From JARLGU01 sp036504535 (lineage in GTDB: Bacteria > Armatimonadota > Armatimonadia > Armatimonadales > Capsulimonadaceae): DNA of 64,000 bases. The notes under the pieces were generated by a model. The model saw only the letters and a list, made by a program, of their open reading frames with translations. It made no database searches and was not told where the DNA came from. The translations under genes were made by a program, and so were the position numbers. Of this stretch, positions 32,985-41,751 are shown piece after piece. Within the stretch, counting starts at the first letter, position 1. Every line of letters starts with the position of its first letter. The stretch lies in the NCBI GenBank assembly GCA_036504535.1, contig DASXUY010000042.1, positions 339,154 to 403,153 on the forward strand, given 5' to 3'.

Positions 32985-34994
32985 CTATCGTCCGTTGTCT
33001 GATTTTGATTTTGCCTTGCTTACGGGCCGTTCTAGTTCCGCCAGAAGGTCGCGGAGGCGATTTGCTGTTTCTGCACTAGGGGGATCGTCTCCAAATCGTG
33101 CAGCGGTGTACGCTTCGACGAAGCGGCTTGCGGCAGCGGTATCGACGGAACCGTTCTCGCTGAGAGTCGCAATATGATCGCCCCACGGTATAGCGGGTGG
33201 TACGGGCGCGCCGCGACGGTCTAGCAGGCGGCTAAAGCGGGCAGCGAACTCGGTGAACTGTTTGTCAGCGGCAGCGTAGACCAGGGCAGCATTGCGTCGT
33301 CGACGGGCTAACACGTACTGGTAAGCCGCGTAGCCTCCCGCGAGCAAGAGCAGGGCGATGATGGCGATGGTTCGCCCCATGGTTCCGTCGTTCGCAGCCC
33401 TCATCTGGAACCAAGCGACGAGGTCTTGCCACAGGTCGCGAATATGCCACAGGGGGGAGTCCTGAGCTGTCTGGTCCGGCCGTCCGCCTGCCGGGGTGGC
33501 GTCCACAGTGACCCATCCGGTGCCGTCGATCCATGCTTCGCACCAAGCGTGCGCATCCTGGCCGCGGACAACCAGTTCGCCAGCCGAGTTTCGCTCGTGG
33601 GCGTAGTAGCCGATGACATACCGCGACGGCACATCGGCAATTCGCAGCATAATGGCGGCAGCCGAGCCGAAGTACTCGCAGTGGGCGGACCTGTGGAGAA
33701 GAACAAATGTCGAAACAGGGTCACCGACGCCAATATGAGCCTTGGTGGCGTACTGGTTGTTGCGTCCTAGAAACGCCACAATCGCTGCGGCGCGCTCCTT
33801 GGGGCTGATCGTGCGCGGCGCTACCTGAGCGGTGAGCGTTCGAAGCGCCGGGGCAATGTCGTGCGGCGTCTGAAGGTAGCGCGCGCGATCACTTGCGGCG
33901 AGTGGCGCGGCCATGGGGCCCTGATGCGTTTCGTGGCCGCTGGGGATGATGGCATATTGGAATAGCTCGTCGCCCGCCCGAAGCGCCGCGCGGTCCATAT
34001 CGATCACAGGGTACGCTCCGGCAGCGCCTCCGGTCGCCGACTCCGGTAAGCGGATGCCAGCGGACGCCAACGGGGCGGACACCATGCCGTCGTCCCCAGC
34101 ATAGCGGAGGACATTCACCCGCCGCCCGGCGGCATTTGCGTTGATTTCGGCTGCTGAGACCGGGACGTAGCGCCGGTTCTCCAGATCCGGGCGCCAGCGG
34201 CCCTGCGCGTAGTTGTCGTACGACATGCCGTGTAGATGCGGATCGTCGATTTCGCCGTCGATGCGTAAGAGTCGGGTTGAGGAGCCCGCGATATCGAACG
34301 TGCTGGTCAGATGTGGGTTCTTCTCGATACCGGATGTCGAATGATCACGACCGCGCGCCATTGGGCCGAACCGCTCAAGTCCAAAGTTCGTGATCTCGTC
34401 CTTGTGGATGCGAAACTCGTACTGCGCGGTGGAGCCTATCGCCAGCATCAGTCCGATGCCTAAAGTTCCCGCGAGGAGTCGCCCGATAGAGCCTATCCCG
34501 CGAGCCTGTGAGGTGTATTGGCGCATGCCCAGCGTCAGGCACAGGAAATACACCGGCGCTATGGCGATCATTGGGACCGGGAAGTTGGTGGCGCATCCAC
34601 CGAAGAACACCATGGTCGATAGGAACACGAACATGCGCGAGTGGCCGGGTCCGAGACGCCACGCCAGCCACGGCTCGACAGCCATTTCGGCGGCGAAGGC
34701 GTGGGTAACAAAATCTAGCGCAGGTGCGAACACGAAGGCGTCGACCAACTTGGTTTCGCGGCCATTACTTGCTATGGCGACAATGGCAATCCCGGCGATA
34801 CGTAGGAAGATGCCTGCCGCCGACATGCTATCGACGCGCACGCGGGTGAACTGACTAATGATGAGCGAGAGGGCGAAGAACGGCAGCAGCACCGACCCGC
34901 CGGAGGAGAGGTAAAACGCGGCGAGCGAGATGAGACATGCGGCCACCATCATGGGAGGCAGACGGTACGGCGTCTCGGTGGACTGCGTCGTCAT
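32985..34994 (-). CDS. TgpA-like transmembrane transglutaminase-family protein
   Basis: A 669-residue protein. About six hydrophobic segments lie in the first 220 residues (DUF3488-like). A periplasmic transglutaminase-like domain follows, with catalytic Cys in SAHCEYFGSAAAIML, His in GQDAHAWCEAWI and Asp in VTVDATPAGG. A last membrane helix (IAIIALLLLAGGYAAYQYVL) and a cytosolic DUF4129-like tail close the protein. It overlaps the DUF58 gene by 4 bases (ATGA), showing translational coupling. The cluster is widespread; the natural substrate of the protease/transglutaminase is unknown. Confidence 0.9.
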   Translation of the reverse strand: MTTQSTETPYRLPPMMVAACLISLAAFYLSSGGSVLLPFFALSLIISQFTRVRVDSMSAAGIFLRIAGIAIVAIASNGRETKLVDAFVFAPALDFVTHAFAAEMAVEPWLAWRLGPGHSRMFVFLSTMVFFGGCATNFPVPMIAIAPVYFLCLTLGMRQYTSQARGIGSIGRLLAGTLGIGLMLAIGSTAQYEFRIHKDEITNFGLERFGPMARGRDHSTSGIEKNPHLTSTFDIAGSSTRLLRIDGEIDDPHLHGMSYDNYAQGRWRPDLENRRYVPVSAAEINANAAGRRVNVLRYAGDDGMVSAPLASAGIRLPESATGGAAGAYPVIDMDRAALRAGDELFQYAIIPSGHETHQGPMAAPLAASDRARYLQTPHDIAPALRTLTAQVAPRTISPKERAAAIVAFLGRNNQYATKAHIGVGDPVSTFVLLHRSAHCEYFGSAAAIMLRIADVPSRYVIGYYAHERNSAGELVVRGQDAHAWCEAWIDGTGWVTVDATPAGGRPDQTAQDSPLWHIRDLWQDLVAWFQMRAANDGTMGRTIAIIALLLLAGGYAAYQYVLARRRRNAALVYAAADKQFTEFAARFSRLLDRRGAPVPPAIPWGDHIATLSENGSVDTAAASRFVEAYTAARFGDDPPSAETANRLRDLLAELERPVSKAKSKSDNGR

Positions 34995-36322
34995 AGCGTT
35001 CGCACCCCCGCTGCAAATGCTTCCGCGTCGATCACAGGGACATAGCCGAGCGAGCCATCGGCGTGCGGGTCCATGGTAAGCGGTAGGTCGCGAGCGATCA
35101 CGACCTTGACCGCCGCGCCGTTTGCAGCCATTCGCCGAGCGAACTCTTGGCGGCTTGGGTTCCAGTCCAGGAACACGCAGATGACCGTGGTGATCTGCGC
35201 CAGGTATTCGAGAATGGCGGGCTCGAGGGTTTCGAACGGCTCTACCGGGCTCTCATCAATGCACGCCAGAATGTCGAGTATCTGGTCAAGGTACGCGAGG
35301 CTTCGGCCCGCAGTCAGGTGGTAGAGGTCAGGCCCAGCGGCGAAGATATCAACCAGATACTCCTGCCGAGCCATGTAGTCGCCGATGGCGGCGGTGAGCG
35401 ATACGGCCCGCTCGAAAGCGTCGCTCTGGACGGCCTGTTCGCGCTTAGGGACATGCGTATCGAGTACGACAGCGACCCGGTGGAAGTACTCCTGCCGGTA
35501 CTCGCGGACGATGGGGCGGCCAAGTCGCGCGGTGGCATTCCAGTCGAGGTCGCGGATATTATCGCCCTCGCGGTACTCGCGGTTGCCGATGAACTCGAAC
35601 GATTCGCCCAGCTTTGACGCCAGCGCGACACCGCCGGGTTGATACTTTGTGCCGGTTTGGATGTCCATGCGGGTCAATGGCGTAAACTCGGGGTACACGA
35701 GCAGCGGGTGAGGGGCGGGAACAACACAGGCGGCGTTGAATACGCCGAACGGGAAATCGGTGGACGGGCGGAAGCCTGCGAGATGGTAGACGCCCCTTTG
35801 GTGGCACTCCACCGTCAGGCGTGTAGTTGTTGGTTTGCCTTTCGCGAGCACCGGAATAGTGGGACTGCCGCCATCGACTACTTCCAGGGCAGAGGGCCAG
35901 CGGTGCGGAATGACGCGGACATCGTACGCGGATGCGACACGGCGGTTCGTGATGGTGACGTCAACCGTCATCACGCCGCCAGCGCCAACCCGCTCGGGGT
36001 AGTGAGCGTCGAGCGTGACACGTGGTGTAGAGAACACTTTCCACAGCAGCGCGATGAACCACAACGCGAGCGTGAAAAGGCACGCGACGTGTACCTGGTG
36101 CTCCAGCGTGAAGCTTCCGACGAGCCCGAACAGGAACGTGGGATAGATCAACCACCGGCCAGCGGACGTGAGCCGTTCGAGGTACATGTGGCTTAGTCCG
36201 CGTAGGATACTGTTACGCGCGAAGACGCCAAACGCCACCTGCTCCAGCGCCTCAAGGCTCGCTGGTTCGTTGCCGGTTATGGGAACGTTGCGTTTACGTG
36301 AATGCTTGGCGGTCTGAGGCAT
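34991..36322 (-). CDS. DUF58 domain protein (MoxR partner)
   Basis: A 443-residue protein with two membrane helices (about residues 60-105) and a large soluble domain. The hallmark motif is REGDNIRDLDWNATARLGRPIVREYRQE, followed by a VWA-like fold (VAVVLDTHVPKR, TVICVFLDWNPSRQEF). First gene of the DUF58 / transglutaminase / MoxR operon. The N-terminal 45 residues before MYLERLTSAGR are poor in features and the start may be at 36187; neither start has a clear Shine-Dalgarno. Confidence 0.88.
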   Translation of the reverse strand: MPQTAKHSRKRNVPITGNEPASLEALEQVAFGVFARNSILRGLSHMYLERLTSAGRWLIYPTFLFGLVGSFTLEHQVHVACLFTLALWFIALLWKVFSTPRVTLDAHYPERVGAGGVMTVDVTITNRRVASAYDVRVIPHRWPSALEVVDGGSPTIPVLAKGKPTTTRLTVECHQRGVYHLAGFRPSTDFPFGVFNAACVVPAPHPLLVYPEFTPLTRMDIQTGTKYQPGGVALASKLGESFEFIGNREYREGDNIRDLDWNATARLGRPIVREYRQEYFHRVAVVLDTHVPKREQAVQSDAFERAVSLTAAIGDYMARQEYLVDIFAAGPDLYHLTAGRSLAYLDQILDILACIDESPVEPFETLEPAILEYLAQITTVICVFLDWNPSRQEFARRMAANGAAVKVVIARDLPLTMDPHADGSLGYVPVIDAEAFAAGVRTL

Positions 36323-36406
36323 TGGTGGATGCTGTGCGTAATGCGGTTATTTGAGAGAGTGACGGAGTGTCCGGCTGAATTGGTTCGCTGGTGACCCACA
36401 ATAGCC

Positions 36407-37396
36407 TCACGCCATTGTGGCGAGCATCTCCAGCGTCACTTCGTTCACCATTGGGACGCCTGCGACGAAGCGCTTGTAGTCTTCGATGCAGTAGTCCGCA
36501 AGCCGCACGACTTCGTCGTTGATCGAGCCTGCGATGTGGGTGGTAATCACGATGTTGGGGAGTTGCATCAGCGGGCTTTGAGGCGATACTGGCTCGGGGT
36601 CGGTGACGTCGAGAAGCGCGGTGAGGTCGCGGCGCTTTGCCATGACCGTGGCGAGGTCGCCTTCGACGACTGTCGCTCCTCGGCCAGTGTTGATAAACGT
36701 CGCGCCCGGACGCATGCGCGCTAGCAGGGCTTCGTTGATCATGCCCACCGTTTCGGGTTTGTTTGCGAGGTGGTTCGAGACCACATAGCCCGTCGCGAAC
36801 GCTTCTTCCAGCGTCACCTTGCGAACATCGGCCTCGGCGGCCGCTTCTTCGGACAGAAAGGGATCGAACACGACGAACTTCAGGTTGAACCCGCGCAGGA
36901 GGTCTCGGAGGACTTGGCCGATGGCACCAAAACCGAGAAGCGCAACCGTTTCGCCATATACACCGGGGCCGCGGGAAGCGCTGTGGTGCGGTGCGCCGCT
37001 CTTGAAGTCGCGGACGTTATGGTTGTAGCCCTTGCACGCCAAGAGGATCTGCGCTAGGGTGAACTCGGCGACAGGGACGCCGTTACCGCGCCATGCGCTG
37101 ACAACCTTGATGCCGCGCTCAACGAGAGGGCGCGCAAAGCTCTGGACGGAGCCTGCGGCGTAGAAGACCGCCTCCAGCTTGGGCAACCTGTCAAGTTGTT
37201 TGGCCGTGATGGACGGAAAGCCCCAGGTCGTGAAGATGACTTGAACCTCAGAGAGCAGCGCTTCGTGGGCGGCAAACTTCTCAGGCTCAATCTGAATGGG
37301 CGAAAGGCGCGAGATTTTGTCCAGTTCGGCCATGCGGCCTTGGGCGTAGACGTAACCGAGTGTATCGGAGGGACCGACAAGAACTGCAAATTTCAT
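36407..37396 (-). CDS. D-isomer-specific 2-hydroxyacid dehydrogenase
   Basis: A 329-residue NAD(P)-dependent dehydrogenase. The Rossmann domain starts at GETVALLGFGAIGQVLRDL. The catalytic Arg lies in FINTGRGATVVEGD, the Glu in DVTDPEPVSPQSPL and the His in VITTHIAGSINDE. The family interconverts 2-hydroxy and 2-oxo acids (for example glyoxylate/hydroxypyruvate or phosphoglycerate types); no specific substrate can be read. Third gene after the acyl-reductase-like gene on the same strand, 59 bases apart. Confidence 0.88.
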   Translation of the reverse strand: MKFAVLVGPSDTLGYVYAQGRMAELDKISRLSPIQIEPEKFAAHEALLSEVQVIFTTWGFPSITAKQLDRLPKLEAVFYAAGSVQSFARPLVERGIKVVSAWRGNGVPVAEFTLAQILLACKGYNHNVRDFKSGAPHHSASRGPGVYGETVALLGFGAIGQVLRDLLRGFNLKFVVFDPFLSEEAAAEADVRKVTLEEAFATGYVVSNHLANKPETVGMINEALLARMRPGATFINTGRGATVVEGDLATVMAKRRDLTALLDVTDPEPVSPQSPLMQLPNIVITTHIAGSINDEVVRLADYCIEDYKRFVAGVPMVNEVTLEMLATMA

Positions 37397-37455
37397 GGGT
37401 TAGAACCGTGGAACAGGAAGCCGCCTGCACCGAGAAAACGGGTGACGCACCGTCA

Positions 37456-38589
37456 CTAACGGACTCCGGCGAGCGGTGGTGTCGATGTGCTCCTGCGTCT
37501 GTCAGCGTTCTGGCGAATACGCGAGATCTGATCCTCTGTGACCGCCTTCTCGAATGAGCGGTAACCTGCGAGGCGGAAGCCGTGCTTTTTGGCAAGTTCA
37601 GTGGTCTGGTCGACCTGCGCGACGCTGACCGTCTTGCCGAGCGTGAATGATTCGTAGCGGCCCTCAAGCGCGAGCATCATCGTTTCCGACATGCACGCGT
37701 AGGCCATTTTGGGCGGGAAGCCGAAGCCGATACCGAAGTCAAGATCGTCGCCGGGAACGGCAACCACACCGCCTTCGATAACGAGCACATCGTCGCGCTC
37801 TTTCGACACGCGGATGGATACGTCGCGCGGCCGGGCTACGTCGCAAACGACGCAACCGATCTTGAGGTGCTCAGGCTGCACGACAACGTCGACCGCCGAT
37901 GTGACAGTGACGACGATGTCAGCGTCGCGGAGGCCGTCAGCGATATTGGTGGTCACGCTGGTCCGTTCGCGGATACCGGCAGGCATGGATTCCCTGGCCT
38001 CGTCGAGCCGGTCGAGGTCGCGGCCAATCAGGACAACATGGGCGGCGTCGGCACCGAGTATCTCAGCGCTGGTTCGGCCAATAGAGCCAGTTCCGCCGAC
38101 GACTGCGACTGTGGCGTTGGCCATATCGATGCCCATGCGCATGGCTCCGTCGCGGGTGGCTTCGATGGCTGTCGCTACGGTGTAGGAGTTGCCGGTGGTG
38201 ACCGCGATATTGAGGTTCTTGGCGACCGTGACTCCACCGTCACCGACTACGGATGTAAACGCGCCAAGGCCAATGATGCCAGCGCCGAGGCCCTCCGCGA
38301 TTCGTCCACACTGGATGAGACGCTCATAGATGAAATCGGTTGGCAGTGTCATAAACTGGCGCGGCGAGAGCGGACATGCCACAAACCAGCCCTCGGCTTC
38401 GACGCCCGATGGCGTGCGGACGCCGGTTATGTGCGACGCGACCATCGGCTCCTTGCGCTTCATGAACCATTCCACCGCCGACTCAGGCAGGTATTTGGCA
38501 ACGCGGTACTTGGGGTGACGCGCCATATCGCGCTTAGGGTCGAGAGGGTGGATTATGAACGCAAACTTTTGCACGTTAAGGTCTTTCAT
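37456..38589 (-). CDS. Acyl-(acyl carrier protein) reductase (AAR)-like NAD(P)-binding protein
   Basis: A 377-residue protein laid out like cyanobacterial long-chain acyl-ACP reductase. An N-terminal domain (1-95) leads to GAGIIGLGAFTSVVGDGG and TTGNSYTVATAIEA. The Rossmann motif is ATVAVVGGTGSIG (159-171), and the C-terminal part has IEGGVVAVPGDDLDF and MAYACMSETMMLALEG. Cys299 sits where Synechococcus AAR has the catalytic Cys294 in a matching MFACFAEAMLLEFEG block. AAR makes fatty aldehydes from acyl-ACP; activity here is inference, and the first 60 residues differ clearly. GAGG precedes the ATG. Operon with the gene ending at 38659 (69-base gap). Confidence 0.75.
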   Translation of the reverse strand: MKDLNVQKFAFIIHPLDPKRDMARHPKYRVAKYLPESAVEWFMKRKEPMVASHITGVRTPSGVEAEGWFVACPLSPRQFMTLPTDFIYERLIQCGRIAEGLGAGIIGLGAFTSVVGDGGVTVAKNLNIAVTTGNSYTVATAIEATRDGAMRMGIDMANATVAVVGGTGSIGRTSAEILGADAAHVVLIGRDLDRLDEARESMPAGIRERTSVTTNIADGLRDADIVVTVTSAVDVVVQPEHLKIGCVVCDVARPRDVSIRVSKERDDVLVIEGGVVAVPGDDLDFGIGFGFPPKMAYACMSETMMLALEGRYESFTLGKTVSVAQVDQTTELAKKHGFRLAGYRSFEKAVTEDQISRIRQNADRRRSTSTPPLAGVR

Positions 38590-38658
38590 AGCGCCTCGCC
38601 GTCAACAGCGGCGGCGGGCAGGATCGCCAGGGCGAGTCGCACTGGTAGTGGTGAGCTG

Positions 38659-39573
38659 TTACTCACCTGGCTCTTGCAGATACTGTATTTTGGGCTTCCA
38701 CCCGAGTGAACGAAGCTTTTCGAGGTAGTCCTCGGCAGTCAATTCGGCTGGCTTTTTGCCTGATAACGCCACGAGCACCGCTTCCATGACGTTGGTGCCG
38801 AATGTGCGCCCCTCGAACTCGGGTGTTGTGGTAATGAGCATTTTGACACCGCGCTTGCGAAGCTCTTCTTTGTCATCCGCGGTGGTTGTGTTGGTCAGGA
38901 TGGTCTTGCCAGTTAAGTCGTCGGGCATATGCCTGCGGATGAGCAGGAAGTCGCCAGCGATTATGTCCGCCCAGGCGTAGTGACGGCCCCACTTGGGCTC
39001 GATGGTGTTCTGCTTATCGCCCGTGGGATAGAACCATTTGAAAGGAAGGTTTACGATAATGGGCAGGACTATGTTGGCAAAGTTCTCCAGCGCCTTGAAG
39101 GACTTGATGGGCACATCGATGCCGATTCCGAAGATCAGGTCGCCGTATACGACCTCGCCGCCAGCTTTGGCGATAGCCTCGGCCATACCGAAGCGGTCCA
39201 CGGCACTGACGATTAGGGTCTTCTGCGCTTTGAAGTCGATGGTGCCGGAATCTTGAAGGAACGCGACTGTTTCCCGCTCCAAAGTGTTCTTAAGCCCGCT
39301 GCCGTCGACGAGGGGCGTTCGGCGAACGGGTTCGACCATGCGGCCGATGTCTTTGAAAGTGTAGCGCTTGGAGCCAGCGTAGACGTAAAGATCGGTGCCG
39401 CCCAAACCGAAAACATCTACGTGACCATCGAGTTCGATGAGCTTTTTGGTGTAGGCGGCCATGTCGCCGTTGACGCCGATGCGCTCGATTTTGAACTCTT
39501 CGCCGAGAAGGGATTCTACGACCGATTTATCACGTCGCGAAGAGCCAAGGCTGAGGCTGACGATATGCTTCAA
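38659..39573 (-). CDS. Conserved protein of unknown function, of the type often labelled quinate 5-dehydrogenase
   Basis: A 304-residue protein with alternating beta/alpha pattern: HIVSLSLGSSRRDK, DGHVDVFGLGGTDLYVYAG, TLIVSAVDRFGMAEAIAKAGG, IAGDFLLIRRHMPDDLTGKT and ILTNTTTADDKEELRKRGV. I recognise no catalytic residues. The label quinate 5-dehydrogenase is used for similar proteins, from memory, and I would not trust it. TTG at 39573 has GGAG 10 bases upstream and starts the conserved-looking part; the frame extends to an ATG at 39663 with no clear support. It heads the operon with the AAR-like and hydroxyacid dehydrogenase genes, which suggests a shared pathway. Confidence 0.6.
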   Translation of the reverse strand: MKHIVSLSLGSSRRDKSVVESLLGEEFKIERIGVNGDMAAYTKKLIELDGHVDVFGLGGTDLYVYAGSKRYTFKDIGRMVEPVRRTPLVDGSGLKNTLERETVAFLQDSGTIDFKAQKTLIVSAVDRFGMAEAIAKAGGEVVYGDLIFGIGIDVPIKSFKALENFANIVLPIIVNLPFKWFYPTGDKQNTIEPKWGRHYAWADIIAGDFLLIRRHMPDDLTGKTILTNTTTADDKEELRKRGVKMLITTTPEFEGRTFGTNVMEAVLVALSGKKPAELTAEDYLEKLRSLGWKPKIQYLQEPGE

Positions 39574-39891
39574 AGAGGAACTACTCCACGCGCGGATGAA
39601 TGAACCGCCCGTTATCGAAGGTGGATGCAATCGAATGCCGTTCGCTGCTTTTTTGGCGGGCAAGCGTACGGCGGGCCGGTCGCGCGAGAAAATATGTTAT
39701 AATGGTGGACAACAGAGAGGCATTTCGGCCCGTTTGCGGTCGTTGTCGCGTTTCTGGAAATCTGTTGGAATACTGCTTATTATAGCAGATTCCACGCTGA
39801 GGCGCAAGCCGCACATACGGTAGGGAACTCAGTACGAGCGGTCAAGTGAGCTCGCTGTCCCGCCGATCGCAGAAGGGTGTACCCATACAAT
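39574..39891 (+). promoter_or_regulatory. Promoter and hairpin leader of the ANTAR regulator
   Basis: TGT-TATAAT (39695-39703) is an extended -10 without a good -35. It is followed by a leader of about 180 bases with the stem-loop GGAAT-A-CTGCT-TATTAT-AGCAG-ATTCC at 39767-39793. The hexaloop does not fit the ANNGNN loop of known ANTAR targets, so I do not claim self-binding. Confidence 0.45.
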
Positions 39892-40467
39892 ATGGATTCG
39901 TTAAAGATCATCATCGCAGACGACGAGCCAATCATCCGATTGGACCTTAAGAAGACCCTCGAAAATATGGGCCATACGGTCGTCGGAGAAGCTGGTGACG
40001 GCGCCAAGGCGGTCGAGCTTGCTCGCCAACTTAAGCCCGATATTCTCATCCTCGACATCAAGATGCCGGAGCTCGATGGAATCGACGCCGCCAAGGTGAT
40101 CACCACCGAGGGAATTGCTCCTGTTCTGCTCCTGACCGCCTACTCGCAGAAGGACCTCGTTGATCGGGCCAAGGACGCCGGAGTATTCGCTTACCTCGTC
40201 AAACCGTTCAAGGAAGCCGACCTCCTTCCCGCCATCGAGATCGCCATCTCGCGGTATGAAGAGTTCATGGACCTTGAGAACGAAGTCACCGATCTTGAGA
40301 ACAAGCTGGAAACTCGAAAATCAGTTGATCGCGCCAAGGGCATCCTCATGGACCAGTACGGCCTCAAGGAACAGGAAGCGTTCCGCCGCATTCAGGTTCA
40401 AAGCATGAACACTCGCAAGAGCATGCGCGAAATCGCCGAAGCCATTATTCTGGCCCACAGCGTTTAG
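39892..40467 (+). CDS. ANTAR-domain response regulator (RNA-binding antiterminator)
   Basis: A 191-residue protein. The receiver domain (about 1-120) has acidic pocket DDE, phospho-acceptor Asp in DILILDIKMPELDG, Thr in LLLTAYS and Lys in YLVKPF. A short coiled coil (EEFMDLENEVTDLENKLETRK) follows, then the ANTAR domain (DRAKGILMDQYGLKEQEAFRRIQVQSMNTRKSMREIAEAI). It should bind hairpins in nascent mRNAs and prevent termination on phosphorylation. The partner kinase and target are not in the window. I use the ATG at 39892; a GTG at 39877 abuts its AGAAGG too closely. Confidence 0.92.
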   Translation: MDSLKIIIADDEPIIRLDLKKTLENMGHTVVGEAGDGAKAVELARQLKPDILILDIKMPELDGIDAAKVITTEGIAPVLLLTAYSQKDLVDRAKDAGVFAYLVKPFKEADLLPAIEIAISRYEEFMDLENEVTDLENKLETRKSVDRAKGILMDQYGLKEQEAFRRIQVQSMNTRKSMREIAEAIILAHSV

Positions 40468-40582
40468 TGAGCTCAAGCAATGATCGGCCTGTTAGTAGGC
40501 GGACCGCACTATAAAGAATACGCGGATACGTCGGAGTGACACTCCTGGCAGCCCGTTCAACAAAAAAATAAAAATAGTCTCC

Positions 40583-40620
40583 TTAAGCGGCAGGTCAATT
40601 CCGACCTGCCGCTTAATCTT
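40583..40620 (+). terminator. Strong terminator after the ANTAR gene
   Basis: Perfect 14-bp stem TTAAGCGGCAGGTC / GACCTGCCGCTTAA with loop AATTCC; T-rich on the right, and an A-rich stretch on the left that could serve the minus strand. It lies 116 bases after the ANTAR stop. Confidence 0.75.
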
Positions 40621-40677
40621 TGCCGAGAGGCGAGACACTGATGTGTTTCGTCCGAAGGTTTTGAGGAGGATCGCACA

Positions 40678-41664
40678 TTGTCCGATCACAAATTCCGCTG
40701 GGGCATACTTGGCCCTGGCAACATTGCCCATAAGTTCGCTACCGGTTTATCGGTGCTGCCAGACCACCAGTTGGTCGCGGTTGGTTCGCGCTCGACCGAT
40801 AAGGCCGACGCGTTTGCCAAAGAGTATGGTGGCAGCGCGAAGGTGTACGGGTCGTATGAGGCGCTTGTCGCCGATCCAGATATCGACGCCATCTATGTCG
40901 CCACGCCGCACACGTTCCACCGCGAACACTCGCTGTTGTGCATCAATGCTGGGAAACCTGTGCTAAGCGAGAAGCCCTTCGCGGTCAACGAGAAGCAGGC
41001 CGCCGAAGTGGTCGCTGCATCGCGCGCCAAGGGCGTCTTCGCCATGGAAGCTATGTGGAGCCGCTTCTTCCCGCTGATCACGGAGCTTAAGAAGGTGATT
41101 GCGGACGGCACCATTGGCGAAGTTCGCATGGTGCAGGCCGATTTCGGCTTCCGCGCGGGTGTTAACCCCGAAGGTCGCCTATTTAGCCCCGCACTTGCTG
41201 GCGGCGGTTTGCTGGATGTGGGCGTCTACACAGTCTCGTTCTCGTCGCTCATACTCGGTGAGCCGAATCAGGTGACCGGTATCGCCACGATTGGCGAAAC
41301 AGGTGTGGATGAGCAGAACGGACTCGTGCTCGGCCACGCCAGTGGGGCGATCTCGTTGCTGTCGAGCGCGGTACGTACCAACAGCCTGCACGAAGCAACG
41401 ATCACAGGTACCGATGGCCGAATCCGCCTGAGCGCGCCGTTCTGGATCCCCAAGGTGATGACAATCACGGCTGGCGGCAAGGACGAAGTGCGCGAGGTGC
41501 CGTACGAAGGCAACGGCTACAACTACCAGGCCGTCGAAGTCGCCAAACAGGTGAAAGCTGGCAAGATCGAATCGGACATCATGCCGCTTGACGAAACCCT
41601 CGCCATTCTGCGGACGATGGACAAAGCTCGTGCGCAATGGGGCCTCAAATATCCATGCGAGTAA
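40678..41664 (+). CDS. Gfo/Idh/MocA family oxidoreductase
   Basis: A 328-residue NAD(P)-dependent dehydrogenase. The N-terminal Rossmann fold has GILGPGNIAHKFATGL, and the conserved LSEKPFAVNEKQA includes the EKP motif. A C-terminal alpha/beta domain has GGGLLDVGVYTVSFSSL. These enzymes oxidise or reduce sugars, inositols and related compounds; a trans-1,2-dihydrobenzenediol- or glucose-fructose-type substrate is possible but unproven. It starts at a TTG with a superb GGAGGATCGCACA Shine-Dalgarno. Followed by an aldo/keto reductase 87 bases later. Confidence 0.9.
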   Translation: MSDHKFRWGILGPGNIAHKFATGLSVLPDHQLVAVGSRSTDKADAFAKEYGGSAKVYGSYEALVADPDIDAIYVATPHTFHREHSLLCINAGKPVLSEKPFAVNEKQAAEVVAASRAKGVFAMEAMWSRFFPLITELKKVIADGTIGEVRMVQADFGFRAGVNPEGRLFSPALAGGGLLDVGVYTVSFSSLILGEPNQVTGIATIGETGVDEQNGLVLGHASGAISLLSSAVRTNSLHEATITGTDGRIRLSAPFWIPKVMTITAGGKDEVREVPYEGNGYNYQAVEVAKQVKAGKIESDIMPLDETLAILRTMDKARAQWGLKYPCE

Positions 41665-41751
41665 GCGTGACGCTATACCACAGCTTATTGCGTCGTCGCT
41701 CCGCTAGCACCAATTCGGTAGAATAAATATCAACTATAGGTAACTTAAACT

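Noticed and set aside
39767..39793. Hairpin in the ANTAR gene leader as a possible ANTAR target
   Set aside because: The hexaloop TATTAT lacks the A1/G4 pattern, and there is no second hairpin of the required pair.
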